The notes: generated from the letters alone by a model not told the origin. Positions 17,122 to 26,558 are shown, counted from the stretch's first letter. The stretch: 64,000 bases of DNA from Gemmatimonadota bacterium (GCA_028877215.1 JAPPFJ010000025.1:1-64000); one strand, 5' to 3'. Numbers and translations: made by a program.

Positions 17122-18403
17122 ATTCCCGTACGAAACGCGGATTGCCGAAGCCGTCATTTATGACATGGCTTCGCGCGGGTATTTCCGCCATGTCGGGTAT
17201 GATCAGGTCGAGTTCGGTACTGTTTTCGATCACGGTCCCGTCTCCCACCCGGACTCCCTTGCCCAGACGGATCTTGCCCGGCCTCCTGTCTCCGCTCAAG
17301 ACGGTGCCGACCACGACCGACGACGCGATTCGGCATTCCGTGTCAGTCTGAACATAGCCGTATACCTGGGTATTCGGGCCAACGGTCGAATGGTCGCCGA
17401 TTCTGACGGGTCCCAGCAGGGTGGCGTCGGTTCCGATCTGGACGTGATCCCCGATCTCGGGATGCCGATGCCTGACTCTGCCGCTGAGGCCACCCATCGT
17501 GCAGGGATAGATGTAACAGCCCGAGCCGATTACGCCGGTCTGGCCGGTTGTCAGGCCCCGGTGCGGATGATCCAGGAAGTTGGCGTCGCCGATCACGGTT
17601 TCGGGATGAAGGTCGGCCTGGTAATACCGGCCTCCAAGTTCCGATATGGCCCGCGGCAGAAGCGGGACCGGTATCCGTTCCACGTCCGACAGACCATCCG
17701 CCGCGCCGGATCGGGTGAGGGCGTGGGCGACGTCATGATAGAAGAGCACGCGCCAGCCGGGATAGGTGCTGATGACCAGTTGCATGAGATAATCGAATGC
17801 AGAGTCCAGACTCTGGGTCATCAGAAAATCCCGATATGGTTTGAAGTCGCGGGCATCGATCGCGCTGTTCAGCACATGACCGTGGTCCAGATCCGCCAGC
17901 CTGTTCATCTGGGTCCGGCGTCTGGCTACGATATAGGCATCCCAAACCGCCGGATCCTTTAACGAAGCGAACCGGTTCCACAGTGCGCGGCTCTTGAGTT
18001 GCGGCAGATCGGCCAGGAGCGAGAAGGTGGCATCCAGGGCCGGGCTTTCGATATCCCTTCCGTTTCCTTCCGCCGCCAGGAACGACTGCGCGATCATCGC
18101 ATAGATCTGGTCGGCGATCTCTCCGATCGCATCCTCGAGGCTGTCCGACGGCCCGGCTGCCTGGACGTTGTGGGAGCCCGGAGCCACGCATTCGAGCAGA
18201 TTGCCCAGTACGGTCTCGAGGATGTCGCGGTTGACAAAGCCCCGTCCCGAGGGCACCGAGAGCAGCACCCTGCTGATGGAATCGATGCGGATGACCGCGC
18301 GTTCTTCAGACGAGTAAATCGGGTACAGCCGATCCAGCACCTGCTTCAGCAACGGGTTCCTGCGTTTTTCGTATGACGCGTCAAAAAGCGTTCTGTCGCC
18401 CAT
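17120..18403 (-). CDS. Serine acetyltransferase-like hexapeptide-repeat protein
   Basis: 427 aa, longer than typical CysE (about 270). The N-terminal ~230 residues are helical, ending in a CysE-like FYHDVAHALTR stretch. The C-terminal left-handed beta-helix resembles serine O-acetyltransferase: DLHPETVIGDANFLDH, then IGSGCYIYPCTMGG, then RHPEIGDHVQIG. Extra hexapeptide turns after that (VRIGDHSTVGPNTQVYG and onward) make the helix longer than in CysE. Serine acetylation for cysteine synthesis is one option, and sugar or polysaccharide O-acetylation is another given gmd upstream. It is 111 bases downstream of gmd on the same strand. Confidence 0.7.
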   Translation of the reverse strand: MGDRTLFDASYEKRRNPLLKQVLDRLYPIYSSEERAVIRIDSISRVLLSVPSGRGFVNRDILETVLGNLLECVAPGSHNVQAAGPSDSLEDAIGEIADQIYAMIAQSFLAAEGNGRDIESPALDATFSLLADLPQLKSRALWNRFASLKDPAVWDAYIVARRRTQMNRLADLDHGHVLNSAIDARDFKPYRDFLMTQSLDSAFDYLMQLVISTYPGWRVLFYHDVAHALTRSGAADGLSDVERIPVPLLPRAISELGGRYYQADLHPETVIGDANFLDHPHRGLTTGQTGVIGSGCYIYPCTMGGLSGRVRHRHPEIGDHVQIGTDATLLGPVRIGDHSTVGPNTQVYGYVQTDTECRIASSVVVGTVLSGDRRPGKIRLGKGVRVGDGTVIENSTELDLIIPDMAEIPARSHVINDGFGNPRFVRE

Positions 18404-18514
18404 AGGTCTGACCGAACTCCCCTTATTGGCGTTCGTTTCTGCGTATTGATCTGCGTGTCCCCGGTGGACGAAACGTCGTCTTTCCAGGCCGTGTGGTCTG
18501 TGGCCGATCGATGT

Positions 18515-19588
18515 TCAATGCCACGCGGACGCCTCCCGCTCGGCCAGACGCCGGTCGGCCTCTACCATTTCCCGGACCAGGTCATTGAAACTGATTTCAG
18601 GACGCCAGCCGAGTGTCGCGCGCGCTTTGGACGCGTCTCCCAGGAGTGAATGTGCTTCGGTCGGCCGGAAGTACCGCGGGTCAATGCGCACAACCGCGCT
18701 TCCGGTTGCCGTATTGATCGCTACTTCGTCGGCGCCCTTCCCGCGCCACGCCAGCTCCAGACCCAGAAATTCGGCCGCCAGGTTAACAAATGCGCGAACC
18801 GAATGCTGTTGTCCCGACGCGATGACGAAATCGTCGGGTGCGGACTGCTGCAACATCATCCATTGGGCGCGAACGTAGTCGCGGGCGTGGCCCCAATCTC
18901 TCATCGCGTCGAGATTGCCGAGGTACACGCATTCTTCCAATCCGACCGTCACGCGTGCCAGCCGCCGGGTAATCTTCCGGGTTACGAACGTCTCGCCGCG
19001 GACGGGGGACTCGTGGTTGAACAGGATACCGTTGCAGGCGAAAATACCATAGGCTTCGCGGTAATTCACCGTGATCCAGTAGGCGTATACCTTGGCCGCG
19101 GCGTATGGCGAGCGGGGATAGAACCGCGTAGACTCCCTCTGGGGAGTCTCCGTTGCCTTGCCGAACATTTCCGAACTGGATGCCTGATAGAAGCGGGTTC
19201 GATCCGCGAGGCCGCAGATGCGGATGGCTTCGAGCAGATGCAGAGCCCCCAACGCGGCCACTTTCGCCGTGTATTCGGGGGTCTCGAAGGACACCGCAAC
19301 GTGGCTCTGCGCGCCCAGGTTGTAGATCTCGTCCGGTCTCACTTCCTGTACGATTCGAATCAGATTTGCCGTATCCGTGAGATCTCCGTAGTGAAGAATC
19401 ATCCGCCGGTCGGGATCTTGGGGGCCGGCGAACAGGTGGTCGATCCGATCGGTGTTGAACAGGGACGCCCTGCGGATGATGCCGTGCACCACGTAGCCCT
19501 TTCCTATCAGATACTCCGCGAGATAGGAACCGTCCTGACCGGTGATCCCCGTGATCAGAGCAGTTTTTTCGGAGGCGTCAGACCGCAT
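18515..19588 (-). CDS. gmd: GDP-mannose 4,6-dehydratase
   Basis: 357 aa, normal length. It converts GDP-mannose to GDP-4-keto-6-deoxymannose, the precursor of GDP-fucose, GDP-rhamnose or GDP-perosamine for surface glycans. The Rossmann motif GITGQDG is at 14-20, the catalytic Y162-x3-K166 pair is in [11 protein letters not shown], and the family-typical [16 protein letters not shown] follows. It has its own promoter at 19740-19768. No fcl or rmd gene for the next step is present in the window. Confidence 0.95.
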   Translation of the reverse strand: MRSDASEKTALITGITGQDGSYLAEYLIGKGYVVHGIIRRASLFNTDRIDHLFAGPQDPDRRMILHYGDLTDTANLIRIVQEVRPDEIYNLGAQSHVAVSFETPEYTAKVAALGALHLLEAIRICGLADRTRFYQASSSEMFGKATETPQRESTRFYPRSPYAAAKVYAYWITVNYREAYGIFACNGILFNHESPVRGETFVTRKITRRLARVTVGLEECVYLGNLDAMRDWGHARDYVRAQWMMLQQSAPDDFVIASGQQHSVRAFVNLAAEFLGLELAWRGKGADEVAINTATGSAVVRIDPRYFRPTEAHSLLGDASKARATLGWRPEISFNDLVREMVEADRRLAEREASAWH

Positions 19589-19739
19589 GCGGACCTCGCG
19601 GCATCAGGGTTCGGAAATGCGCCTCGTTCAGGGAATAAACGTCACTCTTTCCTACCATACCAGAGTTGTCCGGAATCGACGCAAATGGCGCCGATAAATG
19701 TAGTTGCGGCGAAAGGACCGTACGACGACGGCAGTTTCA

Positions 19740-19768
19740 ACAATAGGGTTTTCGTTCTATCTTGTCAA
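19740..19768 (-). promoter_or_regulatory. Promoter of gmd
   Basis: Minus strand: consensus TTGACA (19768-19763), 17 bases, TATTGT (19745-19740). The predicted leader is about 145 bases. Confidence 0.6.
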
Positions 19769-19809
19769 GAGGTACCGGGCCAAAGAAGGGCCTTCAGTCG
19801 GGAAACCGC

Positions 19810-19838
19810 TTGACGATTTCTGCGTTTTCGGCTATAAT
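19810..19838 (+). promoter_or_regulatory. Promoter of the nucleoside transporter
   Basis: TTGACG (19810-19815), 17 bases, perfect TATAAT (19833-19838). The predicted start is near 19845, about 80 bases before the start codon. Confidence 0.7.
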
Positions 19839-19927
19839 TGGCGCCGGTTTCGAAGGTGATGTACATGCCGCGCCTTCATTGAGATTGTCCCCCGACGAAC
19901 CCGCGTTCCAATAAGAGGAGTCCGGAC

Positions 19928-21184
19928 TTGACGGTGCTTCACAGCGCCATCGGATATGTCGTTCTTCTGGCGGTTGCCTGGTGCCTGGGCCGGCGCACGC
20001 GGCGAGTCCCATGGAAGACCGTCGCGGTTGCCAGCGGCCTGCAGTTGCTCCTGACCGGCATCCTCGTCGGGACAGGGATGCGGCACTACGTCTTCCACGT
20101 CGTCGGCGCCCTGACCGACACGCTTCGAACGACCGCACTGGCGGCGAACGAGTCGCTACTCTTCTCGGGATTGTCGAATCCCGAATTCACGAGCAGATTC
20201 GGCCCAGTCGTCGCACTGGAAATTGCGGCAATCCTGATCTTCGTGGCAGCGGTTTCAAGGATGCTCTACCACTACAGGATCCTGCCCTGGGTGATCAGCA
20301 GATTGAGCGCGGCCATGCAGAAGTCTCTCGGGCTGAGTTCGGCAGAAAGCGTCGGATCCGCCGGAAATGTGTTTCTCGGGATGACGGAGTCCCCGCTGCT
20401 GGTACGGCCGTACGTGAGCCGAATGACAGAGAGCGAGTTGTTCTGTCTGATGACCGTGGGTCTGGCCACGATCGCAGGTACGGTCATGGTGATCTACGCG
20501 ACGATGCTTGGCGCCGTCAACCCGGACATCGCCGGCCATCTGTTCACGGCATCGCTCATCAGCGCGCCCGCGGCGATTGCCGTTTCCAAACTGATGATCC
20601 CGGAAACCGGCGCACCCGTCACGTCCCGCAGCCAGGTGGAACTTCCCCGAGACGACACCCTGAACGGACTCGACGCCGCGGCTCGCGGCGCCGCCGAGGG
20701 CATGCATCTGGTCATCAACATCCTCGCGATGCTTGTCGCCTTCATCGGCCTTGTCGCTCTGGCCAACCTCGTCATCGGCAAGATTGACGTCATGGTCAAC
20801 GCGAGTCCCGGCGGCTGGAGCCTCCAGGCGGCCGCCGGCGAAATATTCCGTCCGTTCGTCTGGCTGATGGGGATTTCGTGGTCCGAAGCCCGGACCGTTG
20901 GCGAACTCATGGGGATGAAGACCATACTGAACGAGTTCGTGGCCTACCTGGACCTCGCTCGGGTGATGAAAGGGGCTGAGCCGCTCAATCAGAGGGCCTT
21001 CGTGATCACGGCGTACGCCCTTTGCGGGTTTGCCAACTTCGGATCCGTGGCCATTATGATCGGCGGCATAGGGGGGATCGCCCCTGACAGGCGCGGCGAC
21101 CTGGCGCGACTGGGGCTTCGTTCTCTGATTGGCGGAACCCTGGCGACCATGCTTACCGGTTGTATGATCGGACTCTATTTGTAG
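19928..21184 (+). CDS. Concentrative nucleoside transporter (NupC/CNT family)
   Basis: 418 aa inner-membrane symporter with 8-10 hydrophobic helices, importing nucleosides with Na+ or H+. The CNT signature is clear: ESVGSAGNVFLGMTESPLL (the usual GQTE reads GMTE), then SELFCLMTVGLATIAGTVM, and near the C-terminus RAFVITAYALCGFANFGS. The start is TTG at 19928 with AGAGGAG eight bases upstream. It is transcribed from a strong promoter at 19810. No nucleoside-cleaving enzymes are adjacent. Confidence 0.9.
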   Translation: MTVLHSAIGYVVLLAVAWCLGRRTRRVPWKTVAVASGLQLLLTGILVGTGMRHYVFHVVGALTDTLRTTALAANESLLFSGLSNPEFTSRFGPVVALEIAAILIFVAAVSRMLYHYRILPWVISRLSAAMQKSLGLSSAESVGSAGNVFLGMTESPLLVRPYVSRMTESELFCLMTVGLATIAGTVMVIYATMLGAVNPDIAGHLFTASLISAPAAIAVSKLMIPETGAPVTSRSQVELPRDDTLNGLDAAARGAAEGMHLVINILAMLVAFIGLVALANLVIGKIDVMVNASPGGWSLQAAAGEIFRPFVWLMGISWSEARTVGELMGMKTILNEFVAYLDLARVMKGAEPLNQRAFVITAYALCGFANFGSVAIMIGGIGGIAPDRRGDLARLGLRSLIGGTLATMLTGCMIGLYL

Positions 21185-21331
21185 TCCGGCGCAACCTGTT
21201 TCCGTACGTACGTTAAAATGCGGCCTGACCTTCTGCTCGATCAATGCGCGGCCGCGAGTTTACCATAAACGCGGAAACCGGCAGGTTTACGTGCGGCGGG
21301 TACGCCGTCGTACTTTAACAAGGAGGCGACC

Positions 21332-21754
21332 TTGCAACTGAATACCTATTTAACCTTCGAAAAGCAGTGTCGGGAGGCATTTGAGTTCTACCGCTCCGTA
21401 TTCGGCGGCGACTTCCTGTTCATCCAGACCTTTGGAGACGGCCCTCCCGATCTGCAGGTACCGGACGACGAGCGCGACCGGATCATGCACGTGTCGCTGC
21501 CGGTCGGCGACAGCGTGCTCATGGGAAGCGATCATTCCTCGGCATTCGGACCCGCTCCACAGACGGGCAGCAATTTTTCCATTACCGTCAGTCCGGACAG
21601 CAAGGCGGACGCGGACAGGCTGCTCGCCGGCCTGTCAGAGGGCGGCAATCTGGCGATGCCGATGCAGGATATGTTCTGGGGGGCTTATTTCGGCATGTGC
21701 GTCGACAGGTTCGGTATCAGATGGCAGGTCAATTTCGAGCATCCGGAGGAGTGA
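21332..21754 (+). CDS. VOC family protein (PhnB-like)
   Basis: 140 aa member of the vicinal-oxygen-chelate superfamily, PhnB subgroup: NTYLTFEKQCREAFEFYRSVF at the start, a central IMHVSLPVGDSVLMGSD, and the ending DRFGIRWQVNF. PhnB-type proteins have no settled enzymatic role. Start TTG at 21332, with AAGGAGG nearby. A short imperfect hairpin lies about 60 bases upstream. It is co-directional with the AlkD-like gene 77 bases downstream. Confidence 0.85.
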   Translation: MQLNTYLTFEKQCREAFEFYRSVFGGDFLFIQTFGDGPPDLQVPDDERDRIMHVSLPVGDSVLMGSDHSSAFGPAPQTGSNFSITVSPDSKADADRLLAGLSEGGNLAMPMQDMFWGAYFGMCVDRFGIRWQVNFEHPEE

Positions 21755-21831
21755 GTTCCTGACCGCTCCGAAGTTGCGAGTGCGGTCACCGCGGAAACGG
21801 CGGGGCGTGTCCGTCAGTTGGGGAAACGACC

Positions 21832-22518
21832 ATGCTGAACGAAACACTGTCAACGCTCGAAGAACTCGGCACTGCGCAGAACCGCAAGGTCTATGCGCGT
21901 CATGGCGTCAACCCGCCGATGTACGGCGTCAGCTTCGCCAATCTGAACAAGCTGGCCAGGAAGATCAAGCGGGACCATCGACAGGCCGAGGGGTTATGGA
22001 ACACGGGCAACCACGACGCCATGGTGCTGGCCACGCGGCTCGCGGATCCGTCGAGGTTGAGTGCAGCCCGGCTCGACGCCTGGGTGCGCGACATCGACAA
22101 CTCGATTCTCGCCGGAGAACTGGGAGCCCTGGCCAGCGTTTCGAAGACCGGACTGGCACGTTTCAGAAAATGGACGTCGAGGCGGGGAGAGTGGGTCGCT
22201 ACGGCGGGGTGGAATACGTTCACGGAGATGGTATTGAACGATCACGGGGATGTCGACGATGCGCTTCTGGACACTTGCCTCGAGCGAATCGAGATGCAAA
22301 TCCACGGCCAGCCGAACCGCGTCCGCTACGCGATGAACAACGCGTTGATCGCGATCGGGACGTATAGCGCGTCCTACCGCGATCGGGCGATCGCGGCCGC
22401 GAAACGGATCGGCCCCGTCGAGGTGGACCACGGTGAAACCAGCTGCAAGACGCCCGACGCGGCCTCGTACATAGCGAAATCGTTCGCCAGGAAAGAGAAA
22501 CAGAGGAAGCAGGTATGA
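21832..22518 (+). CDS. AlkD-like DNA alkylation repair protein
   Basis: 228 aa, all-helical HEAT-like repeat protein matching the AlkD/AlkC family of DNA glycosylases, which remove N3- and N7-alkylated purines. Recognisable parts are the N-terminal YGVSFANLNKLARKIKRDH, WNTGNHDAMVLATRLADP, and near the C-terminus IGPVEVDHGETSCKTPDA. It ends at a strong terminator shared with the convergent VOC gene. Whether it is an active glycosylase cannot be told from sequence alone. Confidence 0.82.
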   Translation: MLNETLSTLEELGTAQNRKVYARHGVNPPMYGVSFANLNKLARKIKRDHRQAEGLWNTGNHDAMVLATRLADPSRLSAARLDAWVRDIDNSILAGELGALASVSKTGLARFRKWTSRRGEWVATAGWNTFTEMVLNDHGDVDDALLDTCLERIEMQIHGQPNRVRYAMNNALIAIGTYSASYRDRAIAAAKRIGPVEVDHGETSCKTPDAASYIAKSFARKEKQRKQV

Positions 22519-22564
22519 TAGCCGTTCCTCCCCGCTTCTCGTTTTCATCCGGACGTACATTCAG

Positions 22565-22593
22565 AAAGGCCGGGTTCCGAACCCGGCCTTTTT
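22565..22593. terminator. Strong bidirectional terminator between convergent genes
   Basis: AAAGGCCGGGTTC (22565-22577) is the perfect reverse complement of GAACCCGGCCTTT (22579-22591), followed by TTTTTC on the plus strand. It serves the AlkD-like gene and probably also the phnA operon coming from the other side. Confidence 0.85.
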
Positions 22594-22599
22594 CCGTGT

Positions 22600-22992
22600 C
22601 TATGCACCCTCGATCGGCTGGTGGAAATAGTAACAGAGTCCGTCCGGGGCGACGACGAAGAAGACCTGGAACCGTCGGCCGTCATTCTCGTCAATGCGCC
22701 AGTTGCCGATCTGGATTCCCTTCGCCTCCAGCTCCCGTCTCGCACTGTGGATGTCGGACACCAGAATGGCAGCCCCTTCCTGTCCGGGGTCGCCGCCATT
22801 GACGGCGAATCCGATCCGGACGCCGTCCCGTTCGAGGACGACCGTGGGAACGGGATTGCAATGACGCTCTACTTCGTTGAGTCCGAAAGCGTTACAGTAC
22901 CAGGTTGAAGCTGTGTCGATATCCATTACTGGTAGCGCCAGGACGTCGTCGGCATAGGGAAAGGCGGCTTCGTACAGCTTTGTCGAACACAT
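22600..22992 (-). CDS. VOC family protein (glyoxalase-like), last gene of phnA operon
   Basis: 130 aa VOC-fold protein with the typical VLALPVMDIDTASTWYCNAFG opening and an ending in FFVVAPDGLCYYFHQP. Start ATG at 22992 with GGGAGA upstream; the longer reading has no support. It lies 97 bases downstream of phnA on the same strand and ends at a strong terminator, so it is probably the last gene of the operon. No substrate can be assigned. Confidence 0.8.
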   Translation of the reverse strand: MCSTKLYEAAFPYADDVLALPVMDIDTASTWYCNAFGLNEVERHCNPVPTVVLERDGVRIGFAVNGGDPGQEGAAILVSDIHSARRELEAKGIQIGNWRIDENDGRRFQVFFVVAPDGLCYYFHQPIEGA

Positions 22993-23089
22993 ATCTGTAT
23001 CTCCCTTTCTCCCTTTTGGACAGAAAGTTTCGAAACAACGGCGGGTGACCGGATCGGCAGACGCGGGCACGAACGGCGTCGAGGTTGTA

Positions 23090-24337
23090 TCACGCAACGC
23101 CATTCAACGCATAGTCGAAAACGTGGTAATTCATCAGTTGTTCCGACCCGGCACGCGCCCTGTATTCCTCGTTCAGCGGGCGGTTGAGGATGAACGGCAC
23201 CTGCTGCTCAGAGACGCCGCCGTGCGAGCGCAGGCGCTCCCCGTGCAGCTCCTCGAGATCGTGATCGCCGGGAGTCATGCCTATACAGAACCCACCCTTG
23301 GCGATCACCGCGACGTCCCCTTCGACGTCGACCGGAAGTTCGAATCGGGTTGCCGCGTCGGCGCGCTCCAGGACCGACTCGACCCCTTCGACGGACTCAA
23401 TGAACCGAATGGCATCGTCAACCGCCAGGTCTTCGAAGCAGTACACCCTGACAAATCCTCCCAAAGCGCCGTGATGCCCCACGAACGCGTCGGTGATCGG
23501 ACAGATGACACGCGTTTTTCCAGGTCCGAAACGCCTGTCCAGCAGGTCCTGAAGATAGATGAGGTTGTACGTACCGTCCGCGGCGCATTTGTCTTTCATG
23601 CCGTGATCGGCCACCAGGGCCACGGTTGCACCGAGCCGGTCGAGCTTTGCGCATCGCAGGTCGAGCGATTGAAAGAACTCCAGGGCGACCGGATGGTCAG
23701 GGGGGTACTTGTGCTGGACATAATCCGTAAGCGACAGGTACGCCAGACGAGGCCGGTTACCCTCTGCAACAAACCGGACGCCAGCGTCGAGGACGAACAG
23801 GGACAGCGCGTCTGAATACATATCGGGCAACGGTTGGCCGACCCAGCCGAGCACGTCTTGAATCCCGTTCTCGTGGAGCGTGCAGCGGTTGGCGCGCTGT
23901 GAAGAGAAACAGACGTTGCCATCGCCGACGTCCATTCCCTTGCCGAGCTGTTGCCGGAGTTTGTCCTTCGCGGTGATGACGGCCGTTTCGATTCCGGCCT
24001 TTGAGGCGACGTCGAAAACCGTACGAGAATGCATCATTGCAGGTCCGGTCATCGGAACCGCCTCGCCGGTCAGCCGGTCGAGGTAGAAGTTGCCGGAAAC
24101 GCCGTGTACATTGGGCGGGGCGCCCGTGGCGATAGAGAGGTTGTTGGGATTGGTGAAGCTCGGAATGACACAGTGGGCCGCGCCGGCGAACCCGGCTTCC
24201 ATGAAGCGATCAATGGCTGGAATCACTCCGGCCTTCCGCGCCGCATCGAAGTACTCCGGGTCGCCGCCGTCGACGCAGATCACAGCGACGGAGGTCCGCG
24301 GAATGCGGTAATTCACGCCGTTGAGTTCGATTCTCAT
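23090..24337 (-). CDS. phnA: Phosphonoacetate hydrolase
   Basis: 415 aa alkaline-phosphatase-superfamily enzyme that cleaves the C-P bond of phosphonoacetate to acetate and phosphate. All residues expected for the binuclear zinc site are present with family spacing: D23 (CVDGGDPEYF), the nucleophile T62 (PSFTNPNN), D205 and H209 (LTDYVQHK), D244-H245 (ADHGM), H372 (RSHGG). The substrate-channel segments TAKDKLRQQLG and ITDAFVGHHGALGGF also match. The usual partners phnW and phnY, which make phosphonoacetate from 2-aminoethylphosphonate, are not present. Instead it follows a TIM-barrel isomerase and a Gfo/Idh dehydrogenase. The gap to the dehydrogenase is 57 bases. Confidence 0.93.
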   Translation of the reverse strand: MRIELNGVNYRIPRTSVAVICVDGGDPEYFDAARKAGVIPAIDRFMEAGFAGAAHCVIPSFTNPNNLSIATGAPPNVHGVSGNFYLDRLTGEAVPMTGPAMMHSRTVFDVASKAGIETAVITAKDKLRQQLGKGMDVGDGNVCFSSQRANRCTLHENGIQDVLGWVGQPLPDMYSDALSLFVLDAGVRFVAEGNRPRLAYLSLTDYVQHKYPPDHPVALEFFQSLDLRCAKLDRLGATVALVADHGMKDKCAADGTYNLIYLQDLLDRRFGPGKTRVICPITDAFVGHHGALGGFVRVYCFEDLAVDDAIRFIESVEGVESVLERADAATRFELPVDVEGDVAVIAKGGFCIGMTPGDHDLEELHGERLRSHGGVSEQQVPFILNRPLNEEYRARAGSEQLMNYHVFDYALNGVA

Positions 24338-24394
24338 ACTGCTAAAGAAACGGCTGGCGGCGCCAGCGGTTCTCGGGTGTATTTCGCCCGGCGA

Positions 24395-25417
24395 CTACGC
24401 GCCAGGTACGGCCGGCACGTCCACAATGGTCTGCTCCTTCCAGGATCGGATGGCCGCTTCGATGACTTCCTGCACGGCGAGTCCGTCTTCACCGGACCCT
24501 TCGATTTCCGACTGGGGCGCGCCTTCTTCAAGTTGCTCGATCCATCGGTTGATGCGCCCCGGAAAGGTGTCCTCGAATACCAGACCGCCCATAATGGAGT
24601 TTCGTACGACGGTGAGTTCCTCGGAGCGTCTCGGATACAGAGTCAGGTCTTCAAAGCAGTTGTCCAGGACAAAACGCCCCTCGGTTCCCAATACCTCGCA
24701 ACGTTCCAGGTTGTGAGCAGGATTGGTGTCATAGCTGCCGGTAAGGTGGCCCACAACGTCGTTCTCGAACTGCATGTTGATCTGTGCGTTGGACCAGCAT
24801 ACCGAGGCGTTGTCTCCGCTGCGTCCGGGCGCCTTGTTCAGAAACGCCTGTACCCGTTTAACGCTTCCGCAGAAGTAGCGCATGATGTCGATCGAATGGG
24901 GGTGCAGGGCCCGAAGGTGGAACCAGGGGGACGTCTCGTTGGGATTTCCAATCCACATGGTCATGTTGATGAGCAGCAGATGGCCCAGGCGGCCCTCTTC
25001 AATCCAGCCCCTGGCCTTCGCCGCTGGCGGGACGAACCGGTGGTTCAGGTTGATTCCGAACCGGATGTGACACTCCCGCGCCTTCTTCACCATTTGTCGG
25101 GCGTGGTCGATATTGTTGCTTATCGGCTTTTCACACAGGACGTCCAACCCGGCTTCCATGCACTGGATCGCGGGTTCGTAATGGTCACCTCCGTTCTCGA
25201 TGCCGCCGGTCGCTATGCTCACGGCATCGAGTTCTTCGCACCGAAGCATTTCCCCAACGTCGTAGAACGGTTTCGCGCCTGAAAGCTCTGCAGCGCCGTC
25301 CGCGCGTTCCTTCACGAGGTCGCAGACAGCCACGAGGTCCGTTCTGCTGTTGTTCACGTATACCGCGGCATGCTGGCCTCCAATGCCGCGCATGCCGATG
25401 ACGCCAACGCGGATCAT
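24395..25417 (-). CDS. Gfo/Idh/MocA family oxidoreductase
   Basis: 340 aa NAD(P)-dependent dehydrogenase with an N-terminal Rossmann fold (VGVIGMRGIGGQHA) and the family's EKP motif (LCEKPISNN, near residue 115). The C-terminal beta-sheet domain contains HPHSIDIMRYF with the probable catalytic histidine. Substrates in this family are sugars, inositols and related polyols. Being between a TIM-barrel isomerase and phnA suggests it prepares a compound for C-P cleavage or shares a regulon. That is inference. Confidence 0.85.
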   Translation of the reverse strand: MIRVGVIGMRGIGGQHAAVYVNNSRTDLVAVCDLVKERADGAAELSGAKPFYDVGEMLRCEELDAVSIATGGIENGGDHYEPAIQCMEAGLDVLCEKPISNNIDHARQMVKKARECHIRFGINLNHRFVPPAAKARGWIEEGRLGHLLLINMTMWIGNPNETSPWFHLRALHPHSIDIMRYFCGSVKRVQAFLNKAPGRSGDNASVCWSNAQINMQFENDVVGHLTGSYDTNPAHNLERCEVLGTEGRFVLDNCFEDLTLYPRRSEELTVVRNSIMGGLVFEDTFPGRINRWIEQLEEGAPQSEIEGSGEDGLAVQEVIEAAIRSWKEQTIVDVPAVPGA

Positions 25418-25510
25418 ACCCGTGCTCCTTGAATGAAACAGAATACCGCTTTCAGTGAATCCGAGGTTACATCGAACGTGCCGGGGTTGTTTCCCGAAAT
25501 CCCCTTCTAC

Positions 25511-26305
25511 TCATTCGAACAGTGGCTGGAAATAATCGAACGACCTCCGCAGTACGCCGTCGACGTCGTCCACGCCCATTTCCCGCGTACCTACGATTTC
25601 CAGGACCGCGTACCTGAGCCCCGGGATCTTTCGAAAGGCGTCTGCCTGTGCGTGGAGATCCATATCTCCCTGACCGGCCACCTGATTCTCAACGGGCCCG
25701 ATTGCGGACTGCCGGCCCTTGACGTCACGGATCCTCAAGGAAATAATGTACCGGCTGATTCTGCCGATGCTTTCTTCGGGTACCTCCCGCTGCGGGCACC
25801 GCCAGATATGGGTCGCGTCGTAGTTGATGCCAACCCACTTCCGATCGACCTGCTGCATAAACCGGAAAGCCGTGTCGGTATTGTAAACGGCATTGCCGAC
25901 ATGCGGTTTGATGCTGAGCCTGACGCCGCGTCGGGCAGCCTGGACTGCGAGGGCGTTGATCTTTTCCACGGTTGACATAAACGCATCTTCATCGTCGGGT
26001 TTCCCCCCGGGGCCCGTTGTGACAAGCGGGGCGCCGACCGCGGCGGCCGCATCCAGGATCTGCAGAAAACGGTCCTTGTCGTCCAGGTTACCGCTGGCGC
26101 CGAGAGATTCGATTGTCAACTGGTGATCCGCGGCGCGACGTCTGATATCGCGGTAATAAGCGTCTCTTTCGCCGATCGCCACGTGAGGCGCCATCCCCGG
26201 AATACAACAGAGTTCGATCGCCCGGTAGCCGGCCGACCGGATCCGTTCCATTGCGACGCTCAGGTCGTGTCCACCATAAAGAATCGTACTGCATCCCAGT
26301 TCCAT
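25511..26305 (-). CDS. Sugar phosphate isomerase/epimerase (TIM barrel)
   Basis: 264 aa xylose-isomerase-like TIM barrel (AP endonuclease family 2 fold): GYRAIELCCIPGMAPHV near the start, metal-ligand candidates in HVGNAVYNTD and NYDATHIW, and a late ALEIVG-type strand. It probably isomerises or epimerises a sugar or keto-acid. First gene of the minus-strand operon ending at 22600. The ATG at 26305 has AAGGCGAG upstream. Confidence 0.83.
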   Translation of the reverse strand: MELGCSTILYGGHDLSVAMERIRSAGYRAIELCCIPGMAPHVAIGERDAYYRDIRRRAADHQLTIESLGASGNLDDKDRFLQILDAAAAVGAPLVTTGPGGKPDDEDAFMSTVEKINALAVQAARRGVRLSIKPHVGNAVYNTDTAFRFMQQVDRKWVGINYDATHIWRCPQREVPEESIGRISRYIISLRIRDVKGRQSAIGPVENQVAGQGDMDLHAQADAFRKIPGLRYAVLEIVGTREMGVDDVDGVLRRSFDYFQPLFE

Positions 26306-26430
26306 GATTCTCGCCTTCTCTTTCGTTGAGAGATAACGTCCACTGACTGGCGGCAGTCAAGTAAGCCGTCGAGCCGGGCTTTGTCAAGGCGAATCCGGTC
26401 GTTGCCGTTGCGCCTGCTGAAATTCCTGAC

Positions 26431-26459
26431 TTGATCCTGAGCACGATTGCAATTATATT
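26431..26459 (+). promoter_or_regulatory. Promoter of the STAS gene
   Basis: TTGATC (26431-26436), 17 bases, TATATT (26454-26459). The leader is about 90 bases to the ATG at 26559. Confidence 0.5.
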
Positions 26460-26558
26460 GGGTGGCAGCGATTCTTCTCAGATCATACGGAATGTAACGC
26501 GCGATTGAGTTTGGCGATGGAAGCAGCTGTAACTCGAAACCTTTGAGGGGGAAGAACC

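Larger units (their letters stand above)
19589..19927. other. Divergent promoter region gmd / nucleoside transporter
   Basis: 339 bases with no gene. It carries two non-overlapping near-consensus promoters firing in opposite directions: 19740-19768 toward gmd and 19810-19838 toward the transporter. Confidence 0.6.

Noticed and set aside
21250..21272. Hairpin before the PhnB-like VOC gene (CCGCGAGTTTA-CCA-TAAACGCGG)
   Set aside because: The stem has a bulge and no T run follows, so it does not qualify as a terminator; a regulatory role is unsupported.
24029..25282. A 417-codon plus-strand frame opposite phnA and the Gfo/Idh gene
   Set aside because: Antisense shadow; the minus-strand genes carry all expected active-site residues.
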